Source: Gammaproteobacteria bacterium
GTDB taxonomy: Bacteria; Pseudomonadota; Gammaproteobacteria; Acidithiobacillales; Acidithiobacillaceae
NCBI GenBank assembly: GCA_023381645.1
Contig: JAMCRJ010000028.1
Span: 1 to 25,564 of the forward strand
Reading direction: 5' to 3'
Length of the DNA stretch: 25,564 bases
The notes under the pieces are model-generated. The model was given only the letters and a program-made list of their open reading frames with translations, was not told the DNA's origin and searched no databases. Both the position numbers and the translations under genes were made by a program. This document shows positions 7,562 through 16,011 of the stretch, one piece after another; the stretch's first letter is position 1; each line of letters starts with the position of its first letter.

Positions 7562-7596
7562 ACCCCCAAGCTTCCCCTGCCCCGAAGCTTGGGGGT
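7562..7596. repeat. Perfect 13-bp inverted repeat upstream of pmbA
   Basis: The arms acccccaagcttc (7562-7574) and gaagcttgggggt (7584-7596) are perfectly complementary around a 9-nt C-rich loop. It lies 42 bases before the pmbA start, probably in its leader. There is no T-run on either side, so it is not an obvious terminator. Confidence 0.6.
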
Positions 7597-7637
7597 AAGA
7601 TGACCGCATTGTTTCATCACTTCTGGAAAAGCACCCC

Positions 7638-8984
7638 ATGAGCCAAGCCCCCCATTCTACGCTGGATACCAGCGCCCTGACCCAACTCATTGATGACATG
7701 CTCAAACTCGCCCGTGAGCAGGGCGCCAGTGCGGCGGAGGCTTCCGCCAGCACCGGCAAAGGCTTGTCGGTAACCGTGCGCCTCGGGGAAGTGGAATCCA
7801 TCGAATACCACCAGGACAAGGGGCTGGGAGTCACGGTCTATCTCGGTCAGTCCAAAGGCAGCGCCTCCACCTCGGACTTTTCCCGCAAGGCCTTGTCAGA
7901 AACCGTTTCAGCGGCGCTCACCATTGCCCGGCATACGGCGGCGGACCCTTTTGCCGGGCTTGCCGATCCCGAACTTTTCGCCAAAACCTTCCCGGATCTG
8001 GACCTCTATCATCCCTGGTCCATAGATGCAGACGGCGCCGCTGATCTGGCGCGTCGTTGCGAGGCGGCCGCCCGTGACAGCGATCCGCGCATTCACAACT
8101 CCGAAGGCGGCAGCCTCGGCACCAGCGAGGGCACGTCGGTCTATGGCAATAGCCTGGGTTTCATGGGCAGCAGCCGCTCGTCGCGACACAGCCTGTCCTG
8201 CTCGGTGATTGCGGAAGACCGCAACGGCGGCATGCAACGGGACTACTGGTATGACGTGGCCCGTGCCGCCGATGCCCTGGCGACTCCGGAAACCATCGGC
8301 AGGACCGCGGCGCAGCGCGCTCTGCGCCGCCTGGACGCCCGTAAGGTGGCCACCACCAAGGCCCCGGTGCTCTTTGAAAACCAAGTCGCGTCCAGCCTTA
8401 TCGGCCACCTCGCCAGCGCCATCAGCGGCAGCAGCCTGTATCGCAAAAGTTCCTTTCTGGTGGATAGCCTTGGCAAACAACTCTTCCCGGAACACATCCG
8501 CGTTTATGAAGAACCCTTACGGCGTCTTGGGTTGGGTAGCTGCAGTTTCGACGGCGAAGGGGTTGCCACCCACAACCGCGACATCGTCTCCGGGGGCGTG
8601 CTGGAAGGCTATATCCTCGACAGTTACAGCGCCCGCAAATTAAACATGAAGACCACGGGCAATGCGGGCGGTGCCCACAATCTCACCTTGCAGCCGGGCA
8701 AGGCATCTCTGGATGAACTGCTCCACCAGATGGGGCACGGCCTGCTGGTTACCGAGCTCATCGGCTTCGGCATCAACATGGTGACCGGTGATTACTCCCG
8801 GGGCGCTGCCGGCTTCTGGGTGGAGCATGGGGAGATCCAGTATCCCGTCGAAGAGATCACCATCGCCGGGACCTTGCAGAGCATGTTCCAGGGCATGCGC
8901 GCCGTGGGCAATGACCTGCTCATTCACGGCAACACCGGCTGCCCTTCCATCCTCATTGACGAGATGATGATTGCCGGCGACTGA
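7638..8984 (+). CDS. pmbA: Metalloprotease-like TldE/PmbA subunit
   Basis: This 448-residue protein covers the whole PmbA/TldE family length. Typical segments are KGLSVTVRLGEVESIEYHQDKG-type beta strands near residues 45-65, GGVLEGYILDSYSARKL near 315-331, the Gly-rich TTGNAGGAHNL at about 336-346 and the C-terminal NGD-like MVTGDYSRGAAGFWVE near 378-393. TldE pairs with TldD; the TldD subunit has the zinc HExxxH motif and TldE, as here, does not. The complex acts in the cytoplasm, maturing peptides such as microcins and degrading unfolded or antitoxin peptides. No tldD lies in this window. The ATG at 7638 gives the expected N-terminus, though only a weak SD-like GGAAAAG precedes it. Its 3' end overlaps the convergent lnt gene by 32 bp. 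Confidence 0.93.
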   Translation: MSQAPHSTLDTSALTQLIDDMLKLAREQGASAAEASASTGKGLSVTVRLGEVESIEYHQDKGLGVTVYLGQSKGSASTSDFSRKALSETVSAALTIARHTAADPFAGLADPELFAKTFPDLDLYHPWSIDADGAADLARRCEAAARDSDPRIHNSEGGSLGTSEGTSVYGNSLGFMGSSRSSRHSLSCSVIAEDRNGGMQRDYWYDVARAADALATPETIGRTAAQRALRRLDARKVATTKAPVLFENQVASSLIGHLASAISGSSLYRKSSFLVDSLGKQLFPEHIRVYEEPLRRLGLGSCSFDGEGVATHNRDIVSGGVLEGYILDSYSARKLNMKTTGNAGGAHNLTLQPGKASLDELLHQMGHGLLVTELIGFGINMVTGDYSRGAAGFWVEHGEIQYPVEEITIAGTLQSMFQGMRAVGNDLLIHGNTGCPSILIDEMMIAGD

Positions 8985-10473
8985 GGACAAGGGCCAGCAG
9001 CAGCAGAACTGAACTCAACAGCAGATAAGGGAGACTGCCCCAGCGCCCGAAGGGTGTTTCTCCGATCATCGGCTGGATGGTCCCGTTCAGAGTGCCCCCC
9101 ACAAACTGGGGCAATTGCGAAATTACCCGCCCATGCGGCGAGATCAGGGCGGTAATACCCGTATTGGTCGCGCGAACATCGGGTTTCTGCTCCTGCCGGG
9201 ACTGCATGGCCGCCATTTGCAGACTTTGCGCGGCGGCGATGCTGTGGCCGTACCACGCATAATCACTGATATTCAAAAGAAAGGTGGCACCCTCCCTGAC
9301 ACCCTTGCGCACGTCCCGGGAGAAGGACTCTTCATAACAGATGGTCATACCGGCTTTCTGCCCGTCTACGGGCAAGGCGTAGGGCCCGTCTCCGAAAGAG
9401 AAACTGCCCAGCCCCGGCAAAAAATGATGTACCAGAGGCCCGAGCAAAACGGGCATCGGAATGTATTCTCCGAAGGGCACCAGATGTTCTTTCCGGTACC
9501 AGCGCAGCGGTGCGTTCCCGTCAATTTCCATGGCCGCGTTGTAATATTTGCGGTCGACGTTTTCGGGGATACCAATGAGTAGGATTTTGCGGTGCGTCGC
9601 TGACCATTGCTGCAACTGTTCGATCAGGCTTGGTATTTCGGTCTGAAAGAGAGGGAAGGCAGTCTCCGGAAGGACGATCAACCGGGTATCGGGCGGCGTC
9701 TGCAAAATCATGCTTACGTAATGATGCAGGATGGCACTGACTTTGGCAGCATTCCACTTCTCCGTGATGGCGATATTGCCCTGCAGAAGGCTTACCCGCA
9801 GCGGCTTGCCTATGGGATGGGTGAAGGAAACGGACGCCGCCGCCATGGCTGCCCCGGAAATCACCAGGAGCGATACGACGCCGCCCAACAGCACCGGGCG
9901 AGACTGCCGCCGTTGCAGCATATAGACCAGGATGGCCGCCACCCCGGCCGTCCCCAGCCCCACTCCGTATTGTCCCACCCAGGGCGCAAAGCCACCGAGG
10001 AAGGCGTGGGTCTGGGTATATCCCGTCGCCAGCCAGGGGAAGCCCGTAAAGAGGCGGGCCCGCACCCATTCCACCAAAATCCACAACACCGGCAGGGCCA
10101 GCAACCGGCCATTCCCGACAAAAAAGCGGCCCGCCAGCCATAAGGCCAACGCCGCGTAGACGGCGCAACAAGCCGCCAGCAAAGCGACGGCGGCACCTGC
10201 CAGTGCCCAATCCATGTTCGCGAAATTGTGCAGGGTAATGGCGATCCAGCTCGTTCCCGCGGCAAAAGCAGCAAAACCGAAACCCGCGCCCAGAGCCGCC
10301 AGACGCTGTGGGCGCTCCTCCGTGGTCGCCAGGCAGAACAGGCCAAAAAGCAGGGCTATGGCCAGCGGCCACCAGGCGAAAGGCGCAAAGGCCAAAGGCC
10401 AGGCTGCACCCAAAATTAATGCGGCCAGAAGCCGCAAAGGAAAGGACGGTTTTTTCCACACGCCCACCTTCAT
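8953..10473 (-). CDS. lnt: Apolipoprotein N-acyltransferase
   Basis: This 506-residue inner-membrane enzyme transfers the third acyl chain from phospholipid to the N-terminal Cys of apolipoproteins. About seven hydrophobic segments fill residues 10-215, followed by a periplasmic nitrilase-like domain. The catalytic triad is visible: Glu270 in LIVLPETAFP, Lys328 in WYRKEHLVPFGE and Cys379 in TICYEESF, close to the E. coli positions. A last hydrophobic segment (LPYLLLSSVLLLLALVL) lies at the C-terminus. The ATG overlaps the corC stop as ATGA. It ends the miaB-phoH-ybeY-corC-lnt operon, the same order as in E. coli. Its 3' end overlaps pmbA by 32 bp in the opposite direction. Confidence 0.95.
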   Translation of the reverse strand: MKVGVWKKPSFPLRLLAALILGAAWPLAFAPFAWWPLAIALLFGLFCLATTEERPQRLAALGAGFGFAAFAAGTSWIAITLHNFANMDWALAGAAVALLAACCAVYAALALWLAGRFFVGNGRLLALPVLWILVEWVRARLFTGFPWLATGYTQTHAFLGGFAPWVGQYGVGLGTAGVAAILVYMLQRRQSRPVLLGGVVSLLVISGAAMAAASVSFTHPIGKPLRVSLLQGNIAITEKWNAAKVSAILHHYVSMILQTPPDTRLIVLPETAFPLFQTEIPSLIEQLQQWSATHRKILLIGIPENVDRKYYNAAMEIDGNAPLRWYRKEHLVPFGEYIPMPVLLGPLVHHFLPGLGSFSFGDGPYALPVDGQKAGMTICYEESFSRDVRKGVREGATFLLNISDYAWYGHSIAAAQSLQMAAMQSRQEQKPDVRATNTGITALISPHGRVISQLPQFVGGTLNGTIQPMIGETPFGRWGSLPYLLLSSVLLLLALVLSRRQSSSRQ

Positions 10474-11345
10474 GCACTACCCTGAGGCGTAGTTTCCGGC
10501 AGGGAAGTGCTGCGCGGCGGCGTGACCCGCAAAATCTGCACCCGCTTACGATCCGCCCGCAATACTTCCAGCCGCAAATCACCCTCCTCCACGACTTCGC
10601 CCGTGCGCGGCACATGCCCCAGGGCTGCCGCCACCCACCCGCCCAGCGTGTCGGCGTGTCCATCCTCCAGGTGTGTCACAAAATGTGTATTGAACTCTTC
10701 CAGAGGAATCAGGGCATTCACCAGAAAGTCGCCATCTTCGCGCGGTGCAATCATTACGTCTTCGTCAATATCGTATTCATCCTCGATTTCACCGACGATG
10801 ATTTCCAGCACGTCCTCGATAGTGATCAGACCGGCAACGCCACCATATTCATCCACCACCACGGCCATGTGATGCCGGCCCGTACGGAACTCGTAGAGCA
10901 GATGATCCAGGTGCTTGCTCTCGGGAATGAAGGTCGCCGGGCGGAGCAGATCAGTCAGCCGCAGCGCTGGCACATTTCCACGACATCCTCGTAAAAGGTC
11001 CTTGGCCAGGAGAATGCCGCGCACATCATCACGGTCATGCCCCACCACCGGAAAACGCGAGTGACCCACCTCCGACACCCGGGCGATAATCTCGGCCAGC
11101 GGCATGTCCAGTTCGATCACCTCCATCTGCGCACGGGGGATCATCACATCTCGCACCGTGAGTTCGCCCATGCGGAAGATGCCGTCCACCATCCGTGCCG
11201 CTTCGGCGTCGATGATCTGCCGCTCGCCCGCCTCACGAATCAGCTCCAGGAGGGTATCCTGATCCTCCACATTGCCACGCAAAGACTGAGTAAAACGTTC
11301 CCACCAGCCCCGCGACCGTTCCTGGCTACTGCGATCTTCACTCAT
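10470..11345 (-). CDS. corC: CorC/YbeX family CBS-domain protein
   Basis: This 291-residue soluble protein has tandem CBS domains at about residues 65-190 (starting DVMIPRAQMEVI, second containing MAVVVDEYGGVAGLITIEDVLE), followed by a CorC/HlyC C-terminal domain from about 205 to 280. It lacks the DUF21 membrane domain of larger relatives, as does E. coli YbeX. CorC was linked to magnesium/cobalt efflux, and YbeX more recently to ribosome maturation; which applies here is unknown. It overlaps ybeY by 8 bp upstream and lnt by 4 bp downstream, consistent with coupled translation in one operon. Confidence 0.92.
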   Translation of the reverse strand: MSEDRSSQERSRGWWERFTQSLRGNVEDQDTLLELIREAGERQIIDAEAARMVDGIFRMGELTVRDVMIPRAQMEVIELDMPLAEIIARVSEVGHSRFPVVGHDRDDVRGILLAKDLLRGCRGNVPALRLTDLLRPATFIPESKHLDHLLYEFRTGRHHMAVVVDEYGGVAGLITIEDVLEIIVGEIEDEYDIDEDVMIAPREDGDFLVNALIPLEEFNTHFVTHLEDGHADTLGGWVAAALGHVPRTGEVVEEGDLRLEVLRADRKRVQILRVTPPRSTSLPETTPQGSA

Positions 11346-11835
11346 GCATTTGGTTCAGGTAAGGGTCGGCCACACCCATTTCAGCCAGCAACCGGGTTTC
11401 CAGCGCCTCCATCTCCTGCGCGGCGGCGGCCTGTTCATGGTCGTAGCCGAGGAGGTGGAGGGTGCTGTGAATAAGCAGATGACGATAATGGTCGCGCAGA
11501 CTCTTACCCTGCGCCGCGGCTTCGCGCCCAACCACCGCCGGGGCAATGACGATATCCCCCAGCAGGTCTCGGCGAAACAACACCGGCAGCGCATCCTGCG
11601 GAAAGGACAGGCAGTTGGTCGGCACGGCCTTATGCCGGTACCCCTCGTTCAAGGCCGCCATTTCCGCGTCCCCTACAAATGTCAGGGACAACTCGCGTAT
11701 CCGGTCATCTGCGGATACCCGCGCTGAAGGGGCGGAGAGCGCCTGCAGAATCGACCGGCGCGCCTCACCACGGGGCGGCAGCGGCATGGCCGCGACCACA
11801 TCATCCACGGCCACGCGCAGATATAGGCGGCTCAC
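11338..11835 (-). CDS. ybeY: Endoribonuclease YbeY
   Basis: This 165-residue protein carries the zinc-binding motif HSTLHLLGYDH, with His123, His127 and His133 as ligands. The usual Gly after the first His is Ser here, a mild change that leaves the three ligands intact. YbeY is a single-strand endoribonuclease needed for 16S rRNA 3' maturation and ribosome quality control. The start is GTG at 11835, overlapping the phoH TGA as GTGA. It sits between phoH and corC as in many proteobacteria. A second conserved block reads TNCLSFP, where many homologues have TDVLSFP. Confidence 0.93.
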   Translation of the reverse strand: MSRLYLRVAVDDVVAAMPLPPRGEARRSILQALSAPSARVSADDRIRELSLTFVGDAEMAALNEGYRHKAVPTNCLSFPQDALPVLFRRDLLGDIVIAPAVVGREAAAQGKSLRDHYRHLLIHSTLHLLGYDHEQAAAAQEMEALETRLLAEMGVADPYLNQMHE

Positions 11836-12815
11836 GGCTTCTCTCCGAATCGATCGTAGGCTTCCACGATCCGTGCCACCAGCGGGTGACGCACCACATC
11901 GGCGCTTTCAAAAAACACCATATCGATACCAGGCATATTCCCCAGCACATCCATAGCCTGTACCAACCCGGAAAGCTGTCCGCGGGGCAGATCCACCTGG
12001 GTCACGTCGCCGGTCACCACGACTTTGGCACCAAAACCCATCCTAGTCAGGAACATTTTCATCTGTTCCGGGGTGGTATTCTGCGCCTCATCCAGAATGA
12101 TGAAGGCATCATTGAGGGTGCGCCCGCGCATGTAGGCAAGAGGCGCCACTTCGATTACCTGCCGCTCCATCAGCTTGGCGACCTTCTCATAACCCAGCAT
12201 TTCATGCAGCGCGTCATAAAGCGGGCGGAGGTAAGGGTCGACCTTTTCACTCAGGGACCCAGGCAGAAAACCCAGACGCTCTCCTGCTTCCACGGCAGGC
12301 CGGACCAACACCAGACGTCGTACCTGATTGCTGTCCATCTGCTCCACCGCCGCTGCGACGGCCAGATAGGTCTTGCCGGTACCGGCGGGGCCGATACCGA
12401 AGGTAAGGTCGTTATGGCGGATGGACTCCAGATAATGGCGCTGCCGTTGCCCGCGACCGCGGATCACCCCCTTCAGGGTCTGTACGCCCGCAGACTCCAC
12501 CGCCACGGCGCCGGTTTCCGCTTCCAGTTGTACATTCTGGATGCTGTGGTGCACCCAGTGACTGGACAGGGAGCGCCCCTGGCGCACCTGGGCATACAGG
12601 TGGGAGAGCACATCCTGCGCCGCCTGCACGGAAGCAGCCGGACCGGTGATATGGAAGCGGGTCCCTCGGGGGAGTATCACCACCCCGAGACGCGATTCGA
12701 TCTGCTTGATGTAACTGTCCAGTTCGCCGGAAAGTTCGGACAGCATGGCGGCACTGGCGTGTTCAGCGGTGAAATCGCCGTGGCTGATACTCGGCGTCTT
12801 ACCCGGAGGCTCCAT
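11832..12815 (-). CDS. ybeZ: PhoH family ATPase (YbeZ)
   Basis: This 327-residue PhoH-like protein starts at the ATG at 12815, 4 bp after the miaB stop. A longer frame into miaB adds residues unlike the family and is rejected. An N-terminal KH-like region (about 40-80, LGVVILPRGTRFHITGP) precedes the ATPase core with Walker A GPAGTGKT (142-149) and Walker B AFIILDEAQN (237-246). YbeZ partners YbeY in rRNA processing, and the adjacent genes fit this. No strong SD precedes the start, so translation probably depends on coupling with miaB. The distal end overlaps ybeY by 4 bp. Confidence 0.93.
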   Translation of the reverse strand: MEPPGKTPSISHGDFTAEHASAAMLSELSGELDSYIKQIESRLGVVILPRGTRFHITGPAASVQAAQDVLSHLYAQVRQGRSLSSHWVHHSIQNVQLEAETGAVAVESAGVQTLKGVIRGRGQRQRHYLESIRHNDLTFGIGPAGTGKTYLAVAAAVEQMDSNQVRRLVLVRPAVEAGERLGFLPGSLSEKVDPYLRPLYDALHEMLGYEKVAKLMERQVIEVAPLAYMRGRTLNDAFIILDEAQNTTPEQMKMFLTRMGFGAKVVVTGDVTQVDLPRGQLSGLVQAMDVLGNMPGIDMVFFESADVVRHPLVARIVEAYDRFGEKP

Positions 12816-12819
12816 GGGA

Positions 12820-14175
12820 CTATACGGCAAGGCGCTGGCTCGTCGGCGCCACATGCGCCGCGCGCCCGCGCAGACTGTTAGGCAACGCCGCCGTAATTTC
12901 GACATCCAGCATCTGCCCGACCCAATCCATGGACCCCGCCAAATTGACCGCACGATTACAGGCGGTTTTCCCCGTCAGTTCCTGCGCATCGCGGCGCGAC
13001 GGCCCCGTTATCAGGACCGCCTGCTGCGTGCCCACCAGAGCTTGTGCGTAGCCCTGCGCCAACCCGTTGACGCGTCCCTGCAATACCGCCAGACGATCTT
13101 CCTTGACTGCCTCTGGCACGCTGTCCTTCAGTTTCAGCGCCGGGGTATTGGGGCGCGGGCTGTATTTGAAGGAAAATGACTGGTCGAAGCGCACCACATC
13201 GATCAATTCCATGGTCGCGGCAAAATCTGCATCCGTTTCACCCGGAAAACCGACGATGAAATCCGAAGAAATCTGGATACCCGGACGGGCGGCACGCAGA
13301 CGGTCAATCTTGTCCAAATACTGCCCGACCGTATGCTTGCGGTGCATCCGCCGCAAGATGCGATCCGACCCACTCTGCACCGGCAGGTGTAAATGCGGTG
13401 CGAGAATACCGATACTGCCGTGCGCGGCAATCAATTCGTCGTCGAGGTTGGCGGGATGGGACGTGGTGTAACGCAGGCGCAGCAAACCCGGAATCCGCGC
13501 CAGGCGTTCCAGCAGATCGGCCAGGCCGCCTTCGCCCACCAGTCCTGTCGAACCCCGGTAGGCGTTGACATTCTGCCCCAGCAGGATGATCTCGCGCACC
13601 CCCTGCTCCACCAGCGCACGCACTTCACGCAGGATATCCGGCATGCTGCGGCTGTATTCCCGCCCCCGAGTATGGGGTACCACACAGAAGGTACAGAATT
13701 TGTCGCAGCCTTCCTGGACGGTGACAAAGGCGGTGGCGCCGTCGCGGCCTGGCCGTTGCGGCAGATGATCAAATTTTTCCAGCATCGGAAAGGCGGTATC
13801 CACCTGCGGACGGCGCTCGGCCAGACAGGCATCCAGCAAATCCGGCAACCGGTGCAGCGTCTGCGGTCCGAACACCAGGTCCACGTAAGGGGCGCGTCGC
13901 CTCAGCCGCTCTCCCTCCTGGCTGGCCACGCAGCCACCTACACCGATCACCACCGTCGGCCGCCTTTCCTTGAAAGAGCGCCAGAAGCCGAGCTGGGTAA
14001 AGACCTTGTCTTCGGCTTTTTCACGGATGGAGCAGGTATTGAGCAGGAGCACATCGGCGAGCACCGGATCGTCCACCAGACGCAGGCCATGACTAACCGC
14101 AAGCGTATCCGCCATGCGCTCGGAGTCATACTCGTTCATCTGGCAGCCGTAAGTCTTGATATACAGGTTCTGCAA
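12820..14175 (-). CDS. miaB: tRNA-2-methylthio-N6-dimethylallyladenosine synthase
   Basis: This 451-residue radical-SAM methylthiotransferase modifies A37 of tRNAs reading UNN codons. The N-terminal UPF0004 domain has cluster cysteines C11, C48 and C82. The radical-SAM motif CDKFCTFC gives C157, C161 and C164, followed by the family hallmark PHTRGRE. A C-terminal TRAM domain follows from about residue 375. The start is taken as TTG at 14175 because it yields the family N-terminus ([18 protein letters not shown]), and no in-frame ATG lies nearby. Only a weak GGGA lies upstream. It is the first gene of the operon, with a good promoter at 14209-14237. Confidence 0.95.
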   Translation of the reverse strand: MQNLYIKTYGCQMNEYDSERMADTLAVSHGLRLVDDPVLADVLLLNTCSIREKAEDKVFTQLGFWRSFKERRPTVVIGVGGCVASQEGERLRRRAPYVDLVFGPQTLHRLPDLLDACLAERRPQVDTAFPMLEKFDHLPQRPGRDGATAFVTVQEGCDKFCTFCVVPHTRGREYSRSMPDILREVRALVEQGVREIILLGQNVNAYRGSTGLVGEGGLADLLERLARIPGLLRLRYTTSHPANLDDELIAAHGSIGILAPHLHLPVQSGSDRILRRMHRKHTVGQYLDKIDRLRAARPGIQISSDFIVGFPGETDADFAATMELIDVVRFDQSFSFKYSPRPNTPALKLKDSVPEAVKEDRLAVLQGRVNGLAQGYAQALVGTQQAVLITGPSRRDAQELTGKTACNRAVNLAGSMDWVGQMLDVEITAALPNSLRGRAAHVAPTSQRLAV

Positions 14176-14208
14176 TGCATTCCCGGAAGGAGTGAGGACT
14201 TATAAATG

Positions 14209-14237
14209 ATGATAGGGCCACCCCGCAGGATTGACAA
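14209..14237 (-). promoter_or_regulatory. Sigma70-type promoter of the miaB-lnt operon
   Basis: On the minus strand TTGTCA (14237-14232, 5/6) is separated by exactly 17 nt from TATCAT (14214-14209, 5/6). Transcription would start near 14202, leaving a leader of about 27 nt before the TTG start of miaB. Confidence 0.7.
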
Positions 14238-14259
14238 GGGGCAGCCCAGGGGACACACC

Positions 14260-14646
14260 TCACCCCAGGCCCAGCGCCGATTTCAGCAGGAAGTGAAAGC
14301 GCTGATCATCCTGAACACTGCCCAGCAGCCCAAAACGGGTAGTCACCGCAGTAACCTGCGGCCCCTTCGACGTGACCGTTACGTCCACCAGTGTGTGCCC
14401 GGTACGCGCATGGATGACGCTGCCCCGGGAGGGACCGCCTGCACTTCCGGTCCCCAGGATGACACAATGCATCTGCCCCAACACCCGGGTGGCCGCGGTG
14501 AGGGTAGGCTGAAACGGTCTCGGGTAATAGTGGATGCTCTGGCCTGTATAAACGGCCGCCGCCAGCGGCCCACTCTCCGTGCTGCAGGCGCTGAGCCAGA
14601 GCGGGGACAGTATCATCATGCTGAGCAGGAACCATCTTTTGTTCAT
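14260..14646 (-). CDS. Small putative lipoprotein (DUF3568-like)
   Basis: This 128-residue protein has a lipoprotein signal: MNKRWFLL, a hydrophobic core and the lipobox LSAC with the lipidated Cys near residue 21. The mature part has an AAAVYTGQ segment and a short alpha/beta region, resembling small DUF3568-type lipoproteins, though I am not certain of the family. The ATG at 14646 is preferred to the one at 14652, because GAGG (14656-14653) is 6 bases from the former and directly abuts the latter. Lipidation would use the product of lnt in the same neighbourhood. It is transcribed separately from miaB, which has its own promoter. A -10 like element (TATACT) lies upstream at 14690-14695. Confidence 0.75.
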   Translation of the reverse strand: MNKRWFLLSMMILSPLWLSACSTESGPLAAAVYTGQSIHYYPRPFQPTLTAATRVLGQMHCVILGTGSAGGPSRGSVIHARTGHTLVDVTVTSKGPQVTAVTTRFGLLGSVQDDQRFHFLLKSALGLG

Positions 14647-14689
14647 ATTCATCCTCAATTTGACCGGGAAACCAACCCCCCACCGTGCC

Positions 14690-14695
14690 AGTATA
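14690..14695 (-). promoter_or_regulatory. Possible -10 element for the lipoprotein gene
   Basis: TATACT on the minus strand (5/6 consensus) lies 43 bases upstream of the ATG at 14646. No convincing -35 is present. Confidence 0.35.
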
Positions 14696-14734
14696 GCGCA
14701 AAAGCGGTTCGGCATGACGCCATTCGCAGCGCCA

Positions 14735-14743
14735 TGCTACAAT
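14735..14743 (+). promoter_or_regulatory. Extended -10 promoter for the methyltransferase-ubiC-ubiA genes
   Basis: TGCTACAAT, with the -10 hexamer TACAAT at 14738-14743, lies 61 bases upstream of the ATG at 14805. The -35 is poor. The same 11-mer context (catgctacaat) precedes the DUF6502 gene. Confidence 0.5.
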
Positions 14744-14804
14744 ACGCGTCGTTCATTCGGCGACGCGCTGGCCCGCGTTTTGCCTCCACTGGTGGAGAAA
14801 GCCC

Positions 14805-15407
14805 ATGTCCCGATTTTCCGGGCCGATGTCCCAGGCTTGGCATTTTACCCGCGAGTTTTTACGCGACCCCCATGCTATTGGGGCGGTGCTGCCCAGTTCA
14901 CCCTTCCTCGCCCGGCGGATGGCCACCATGGTGCCGCATGGGCCCGGCCTGGTGGTAGAATTGGGGCCGGGCATGGGGCCGGTGACCAAAGCCCTGCTGG
15001 AAGCCGGTATTCCGCCGGAAGATCTGGTCCTTGTCGAGCAGGCGCCGACCATGGTCCACCACTTGCGTCAGCGTTATCCGGAAATAGAGGTCATCGAGGG
15101 AGATGCCGCCCACATCCAGCACCTTGTGGCGCATCGCGGGCCGGTTCGCGCCGTGGTATCCAGCCTGCCGCTGCGTAGCATTCCCAAAGCGGTAGTCGAG
15201 CGTATCTTCCAGCAACTTCCCGGGATCAGCCGGCACGGCACGGTCTTCATCCAGTTTACGTACCACTTCCGTACCTCCTGCCAGGGACTGCCAGCCGAGT
15301 TTCGCCGCAGTCGCGTCGCCGTGGTCTGGCGCAACGTTCCACCGGCACGGGTAGACACCTTCATTTACCACCCCCCGCAGAAGGATGGATTCGAGCGTGA
15401 CGGGTAA
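14805..15407 (+). CDS. SAM-dependent methyltransferase, PmtA-like (phospholipid N-methyltransferase family)
   Basis: This 200-residue class I methyltransferase has motif I VELGPGMG at residues 51-58 and a Glu (VLVEQAP) ending strand 2. The N-terminal block REFLRDPHAIGAVLPSSPFLARRM is characteristic of the Rhodobacter/Sinorhizobium-type PmtA group, which methylates phosphatidylethanolamine towards phosphatidylcholine at the cytoplasmic membrane. The group is related in sequence to rRNA adenine dimethylases, which remain an alternative. GGAG (14794-14797) lies 7 bases before the ATG. An ATG at 14826 is possible but would cut into the conserved N-terminus. It is separated by only 19 bp from ubiC, so they likely share a transcript. 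Confidence 0.75.
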   Translation: MSRFSGPMSQAWHFTREFLRDPHAIGAVLPSSPFLARRMATMVPHGPGLVVELGPGMGPVTKALLEAGIPPEDLVLVEQAPTMVHHLRQRYPEIEVIEGDAAHIQHLVAHRGPVRAVVSSLPLRSIPKAVVERIFQQLPGISRHGTVFIQFTYHFRTSCQGLPAEFRRSRVAVVWRNVPPARVDTFIYHPPQKDGFERDG

Positions 15408-15426
15408 TAGAGGAAAGGTGGTCGTA

Positions 15427-16011
15427 ATGCCGCGTGACCCAGAGGCAGAACATACCGTATCCGTATTGCGCAGGGGATCGCCACTGCACTCCACGATGAT
15501 GGTCGGCAATCCCCCTGCCCTGCGCCACGCTCCCCGCGCAATCTGGCCCTGGCTCACCCTGCCTGCCTCGCTCACCGCTGCGCTGCAGCGGGCTTATGGA
15601 AAAACGCGCACAGTGCGGGCGCTGCTGCTGGATAGCGGACGCGCGAACCCTTCGCCGGTCGAGCGCAGCATTTTATGCATGCGTCGCGGCGAGCGGATTT
15701 TCTGGCGCGAGGTACTCCTGCACGGTGGTGACCCCGCATATCCGGCACTCTGGGCGCGCACCACCATTCCTTTGCGAGGGCTGCGCCACGGTCTGTTACC
15801 CCTGACCCGCCATGGTACGCGCCCCATCGGCAACACCTTATTCCGCCACCGCCGGTTGCGGCGTTCCCCGATTCAGGCCGGGAGCCTGCCACGGTTCGGC
15901 CAGCGACGCTGGCAGCGGCGCTCCGTATTGCGGCGCGGCAGCGCAGGCGTGCTGGTAGAAGAGCACTTTCTGCCGGATCTGCCATGCTGGGCGGGGCGGG
16001 GACGACGCTGA
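15427..16011 (+). CDS. ubiC: Chorismate lyase
   Basis: This 194-residue protein converts chorismate to 4-hydroxybenzoate and pyruvate, the first committed step of ubiquinone synthesis. Conserved features are Arg94 in FWREVLLH, matching the catalytic Arg of E. coli UbiC, the block PIGNTLFRH and the catalytic Glu near 178-179 in VLVEEHFLP. The start at 15427 is chosen because AGGAAAGG (15411-15418) lies 8 bases upstream. Upstream in-frame codons overlap the methyltransferase gene and lack an SD. The protein is strongly Arg-rich, more than usual for the family. Its TGA overlaps the ubiA ATG by one base (TGATG). Confidence 0.88.
   Translation: MPRDPEAEHTVSVLRRGSPLHSTMMVGNPPALRHAPRAIWPWLTLPASLTAALQRAYGKTRTVRALLLDSGRANPSPVERSILCMRRGERIFWREVLLHGGDPAYPALWARTTIPLRGLRHGLLPLTRHGTRPIGNTLFRHRRLRRSPIQAGSLPRFGQRRWQRRSVLRRGSAGVLVEEHFLPDLPCWAGRGRR

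Noticed and set aside
9521..10663. Alternative minus frame inside lnt/corC
   Set aside because: Gly/Arg-rich out-of-frame translation; lnt has its complete catalytic triad in the other frame.
11679..12881. Long plus-strand frame opposite phoH/ybeY
   Set aside because: Antisense to two conserved genes, no domain, typical GC-rich shadow.
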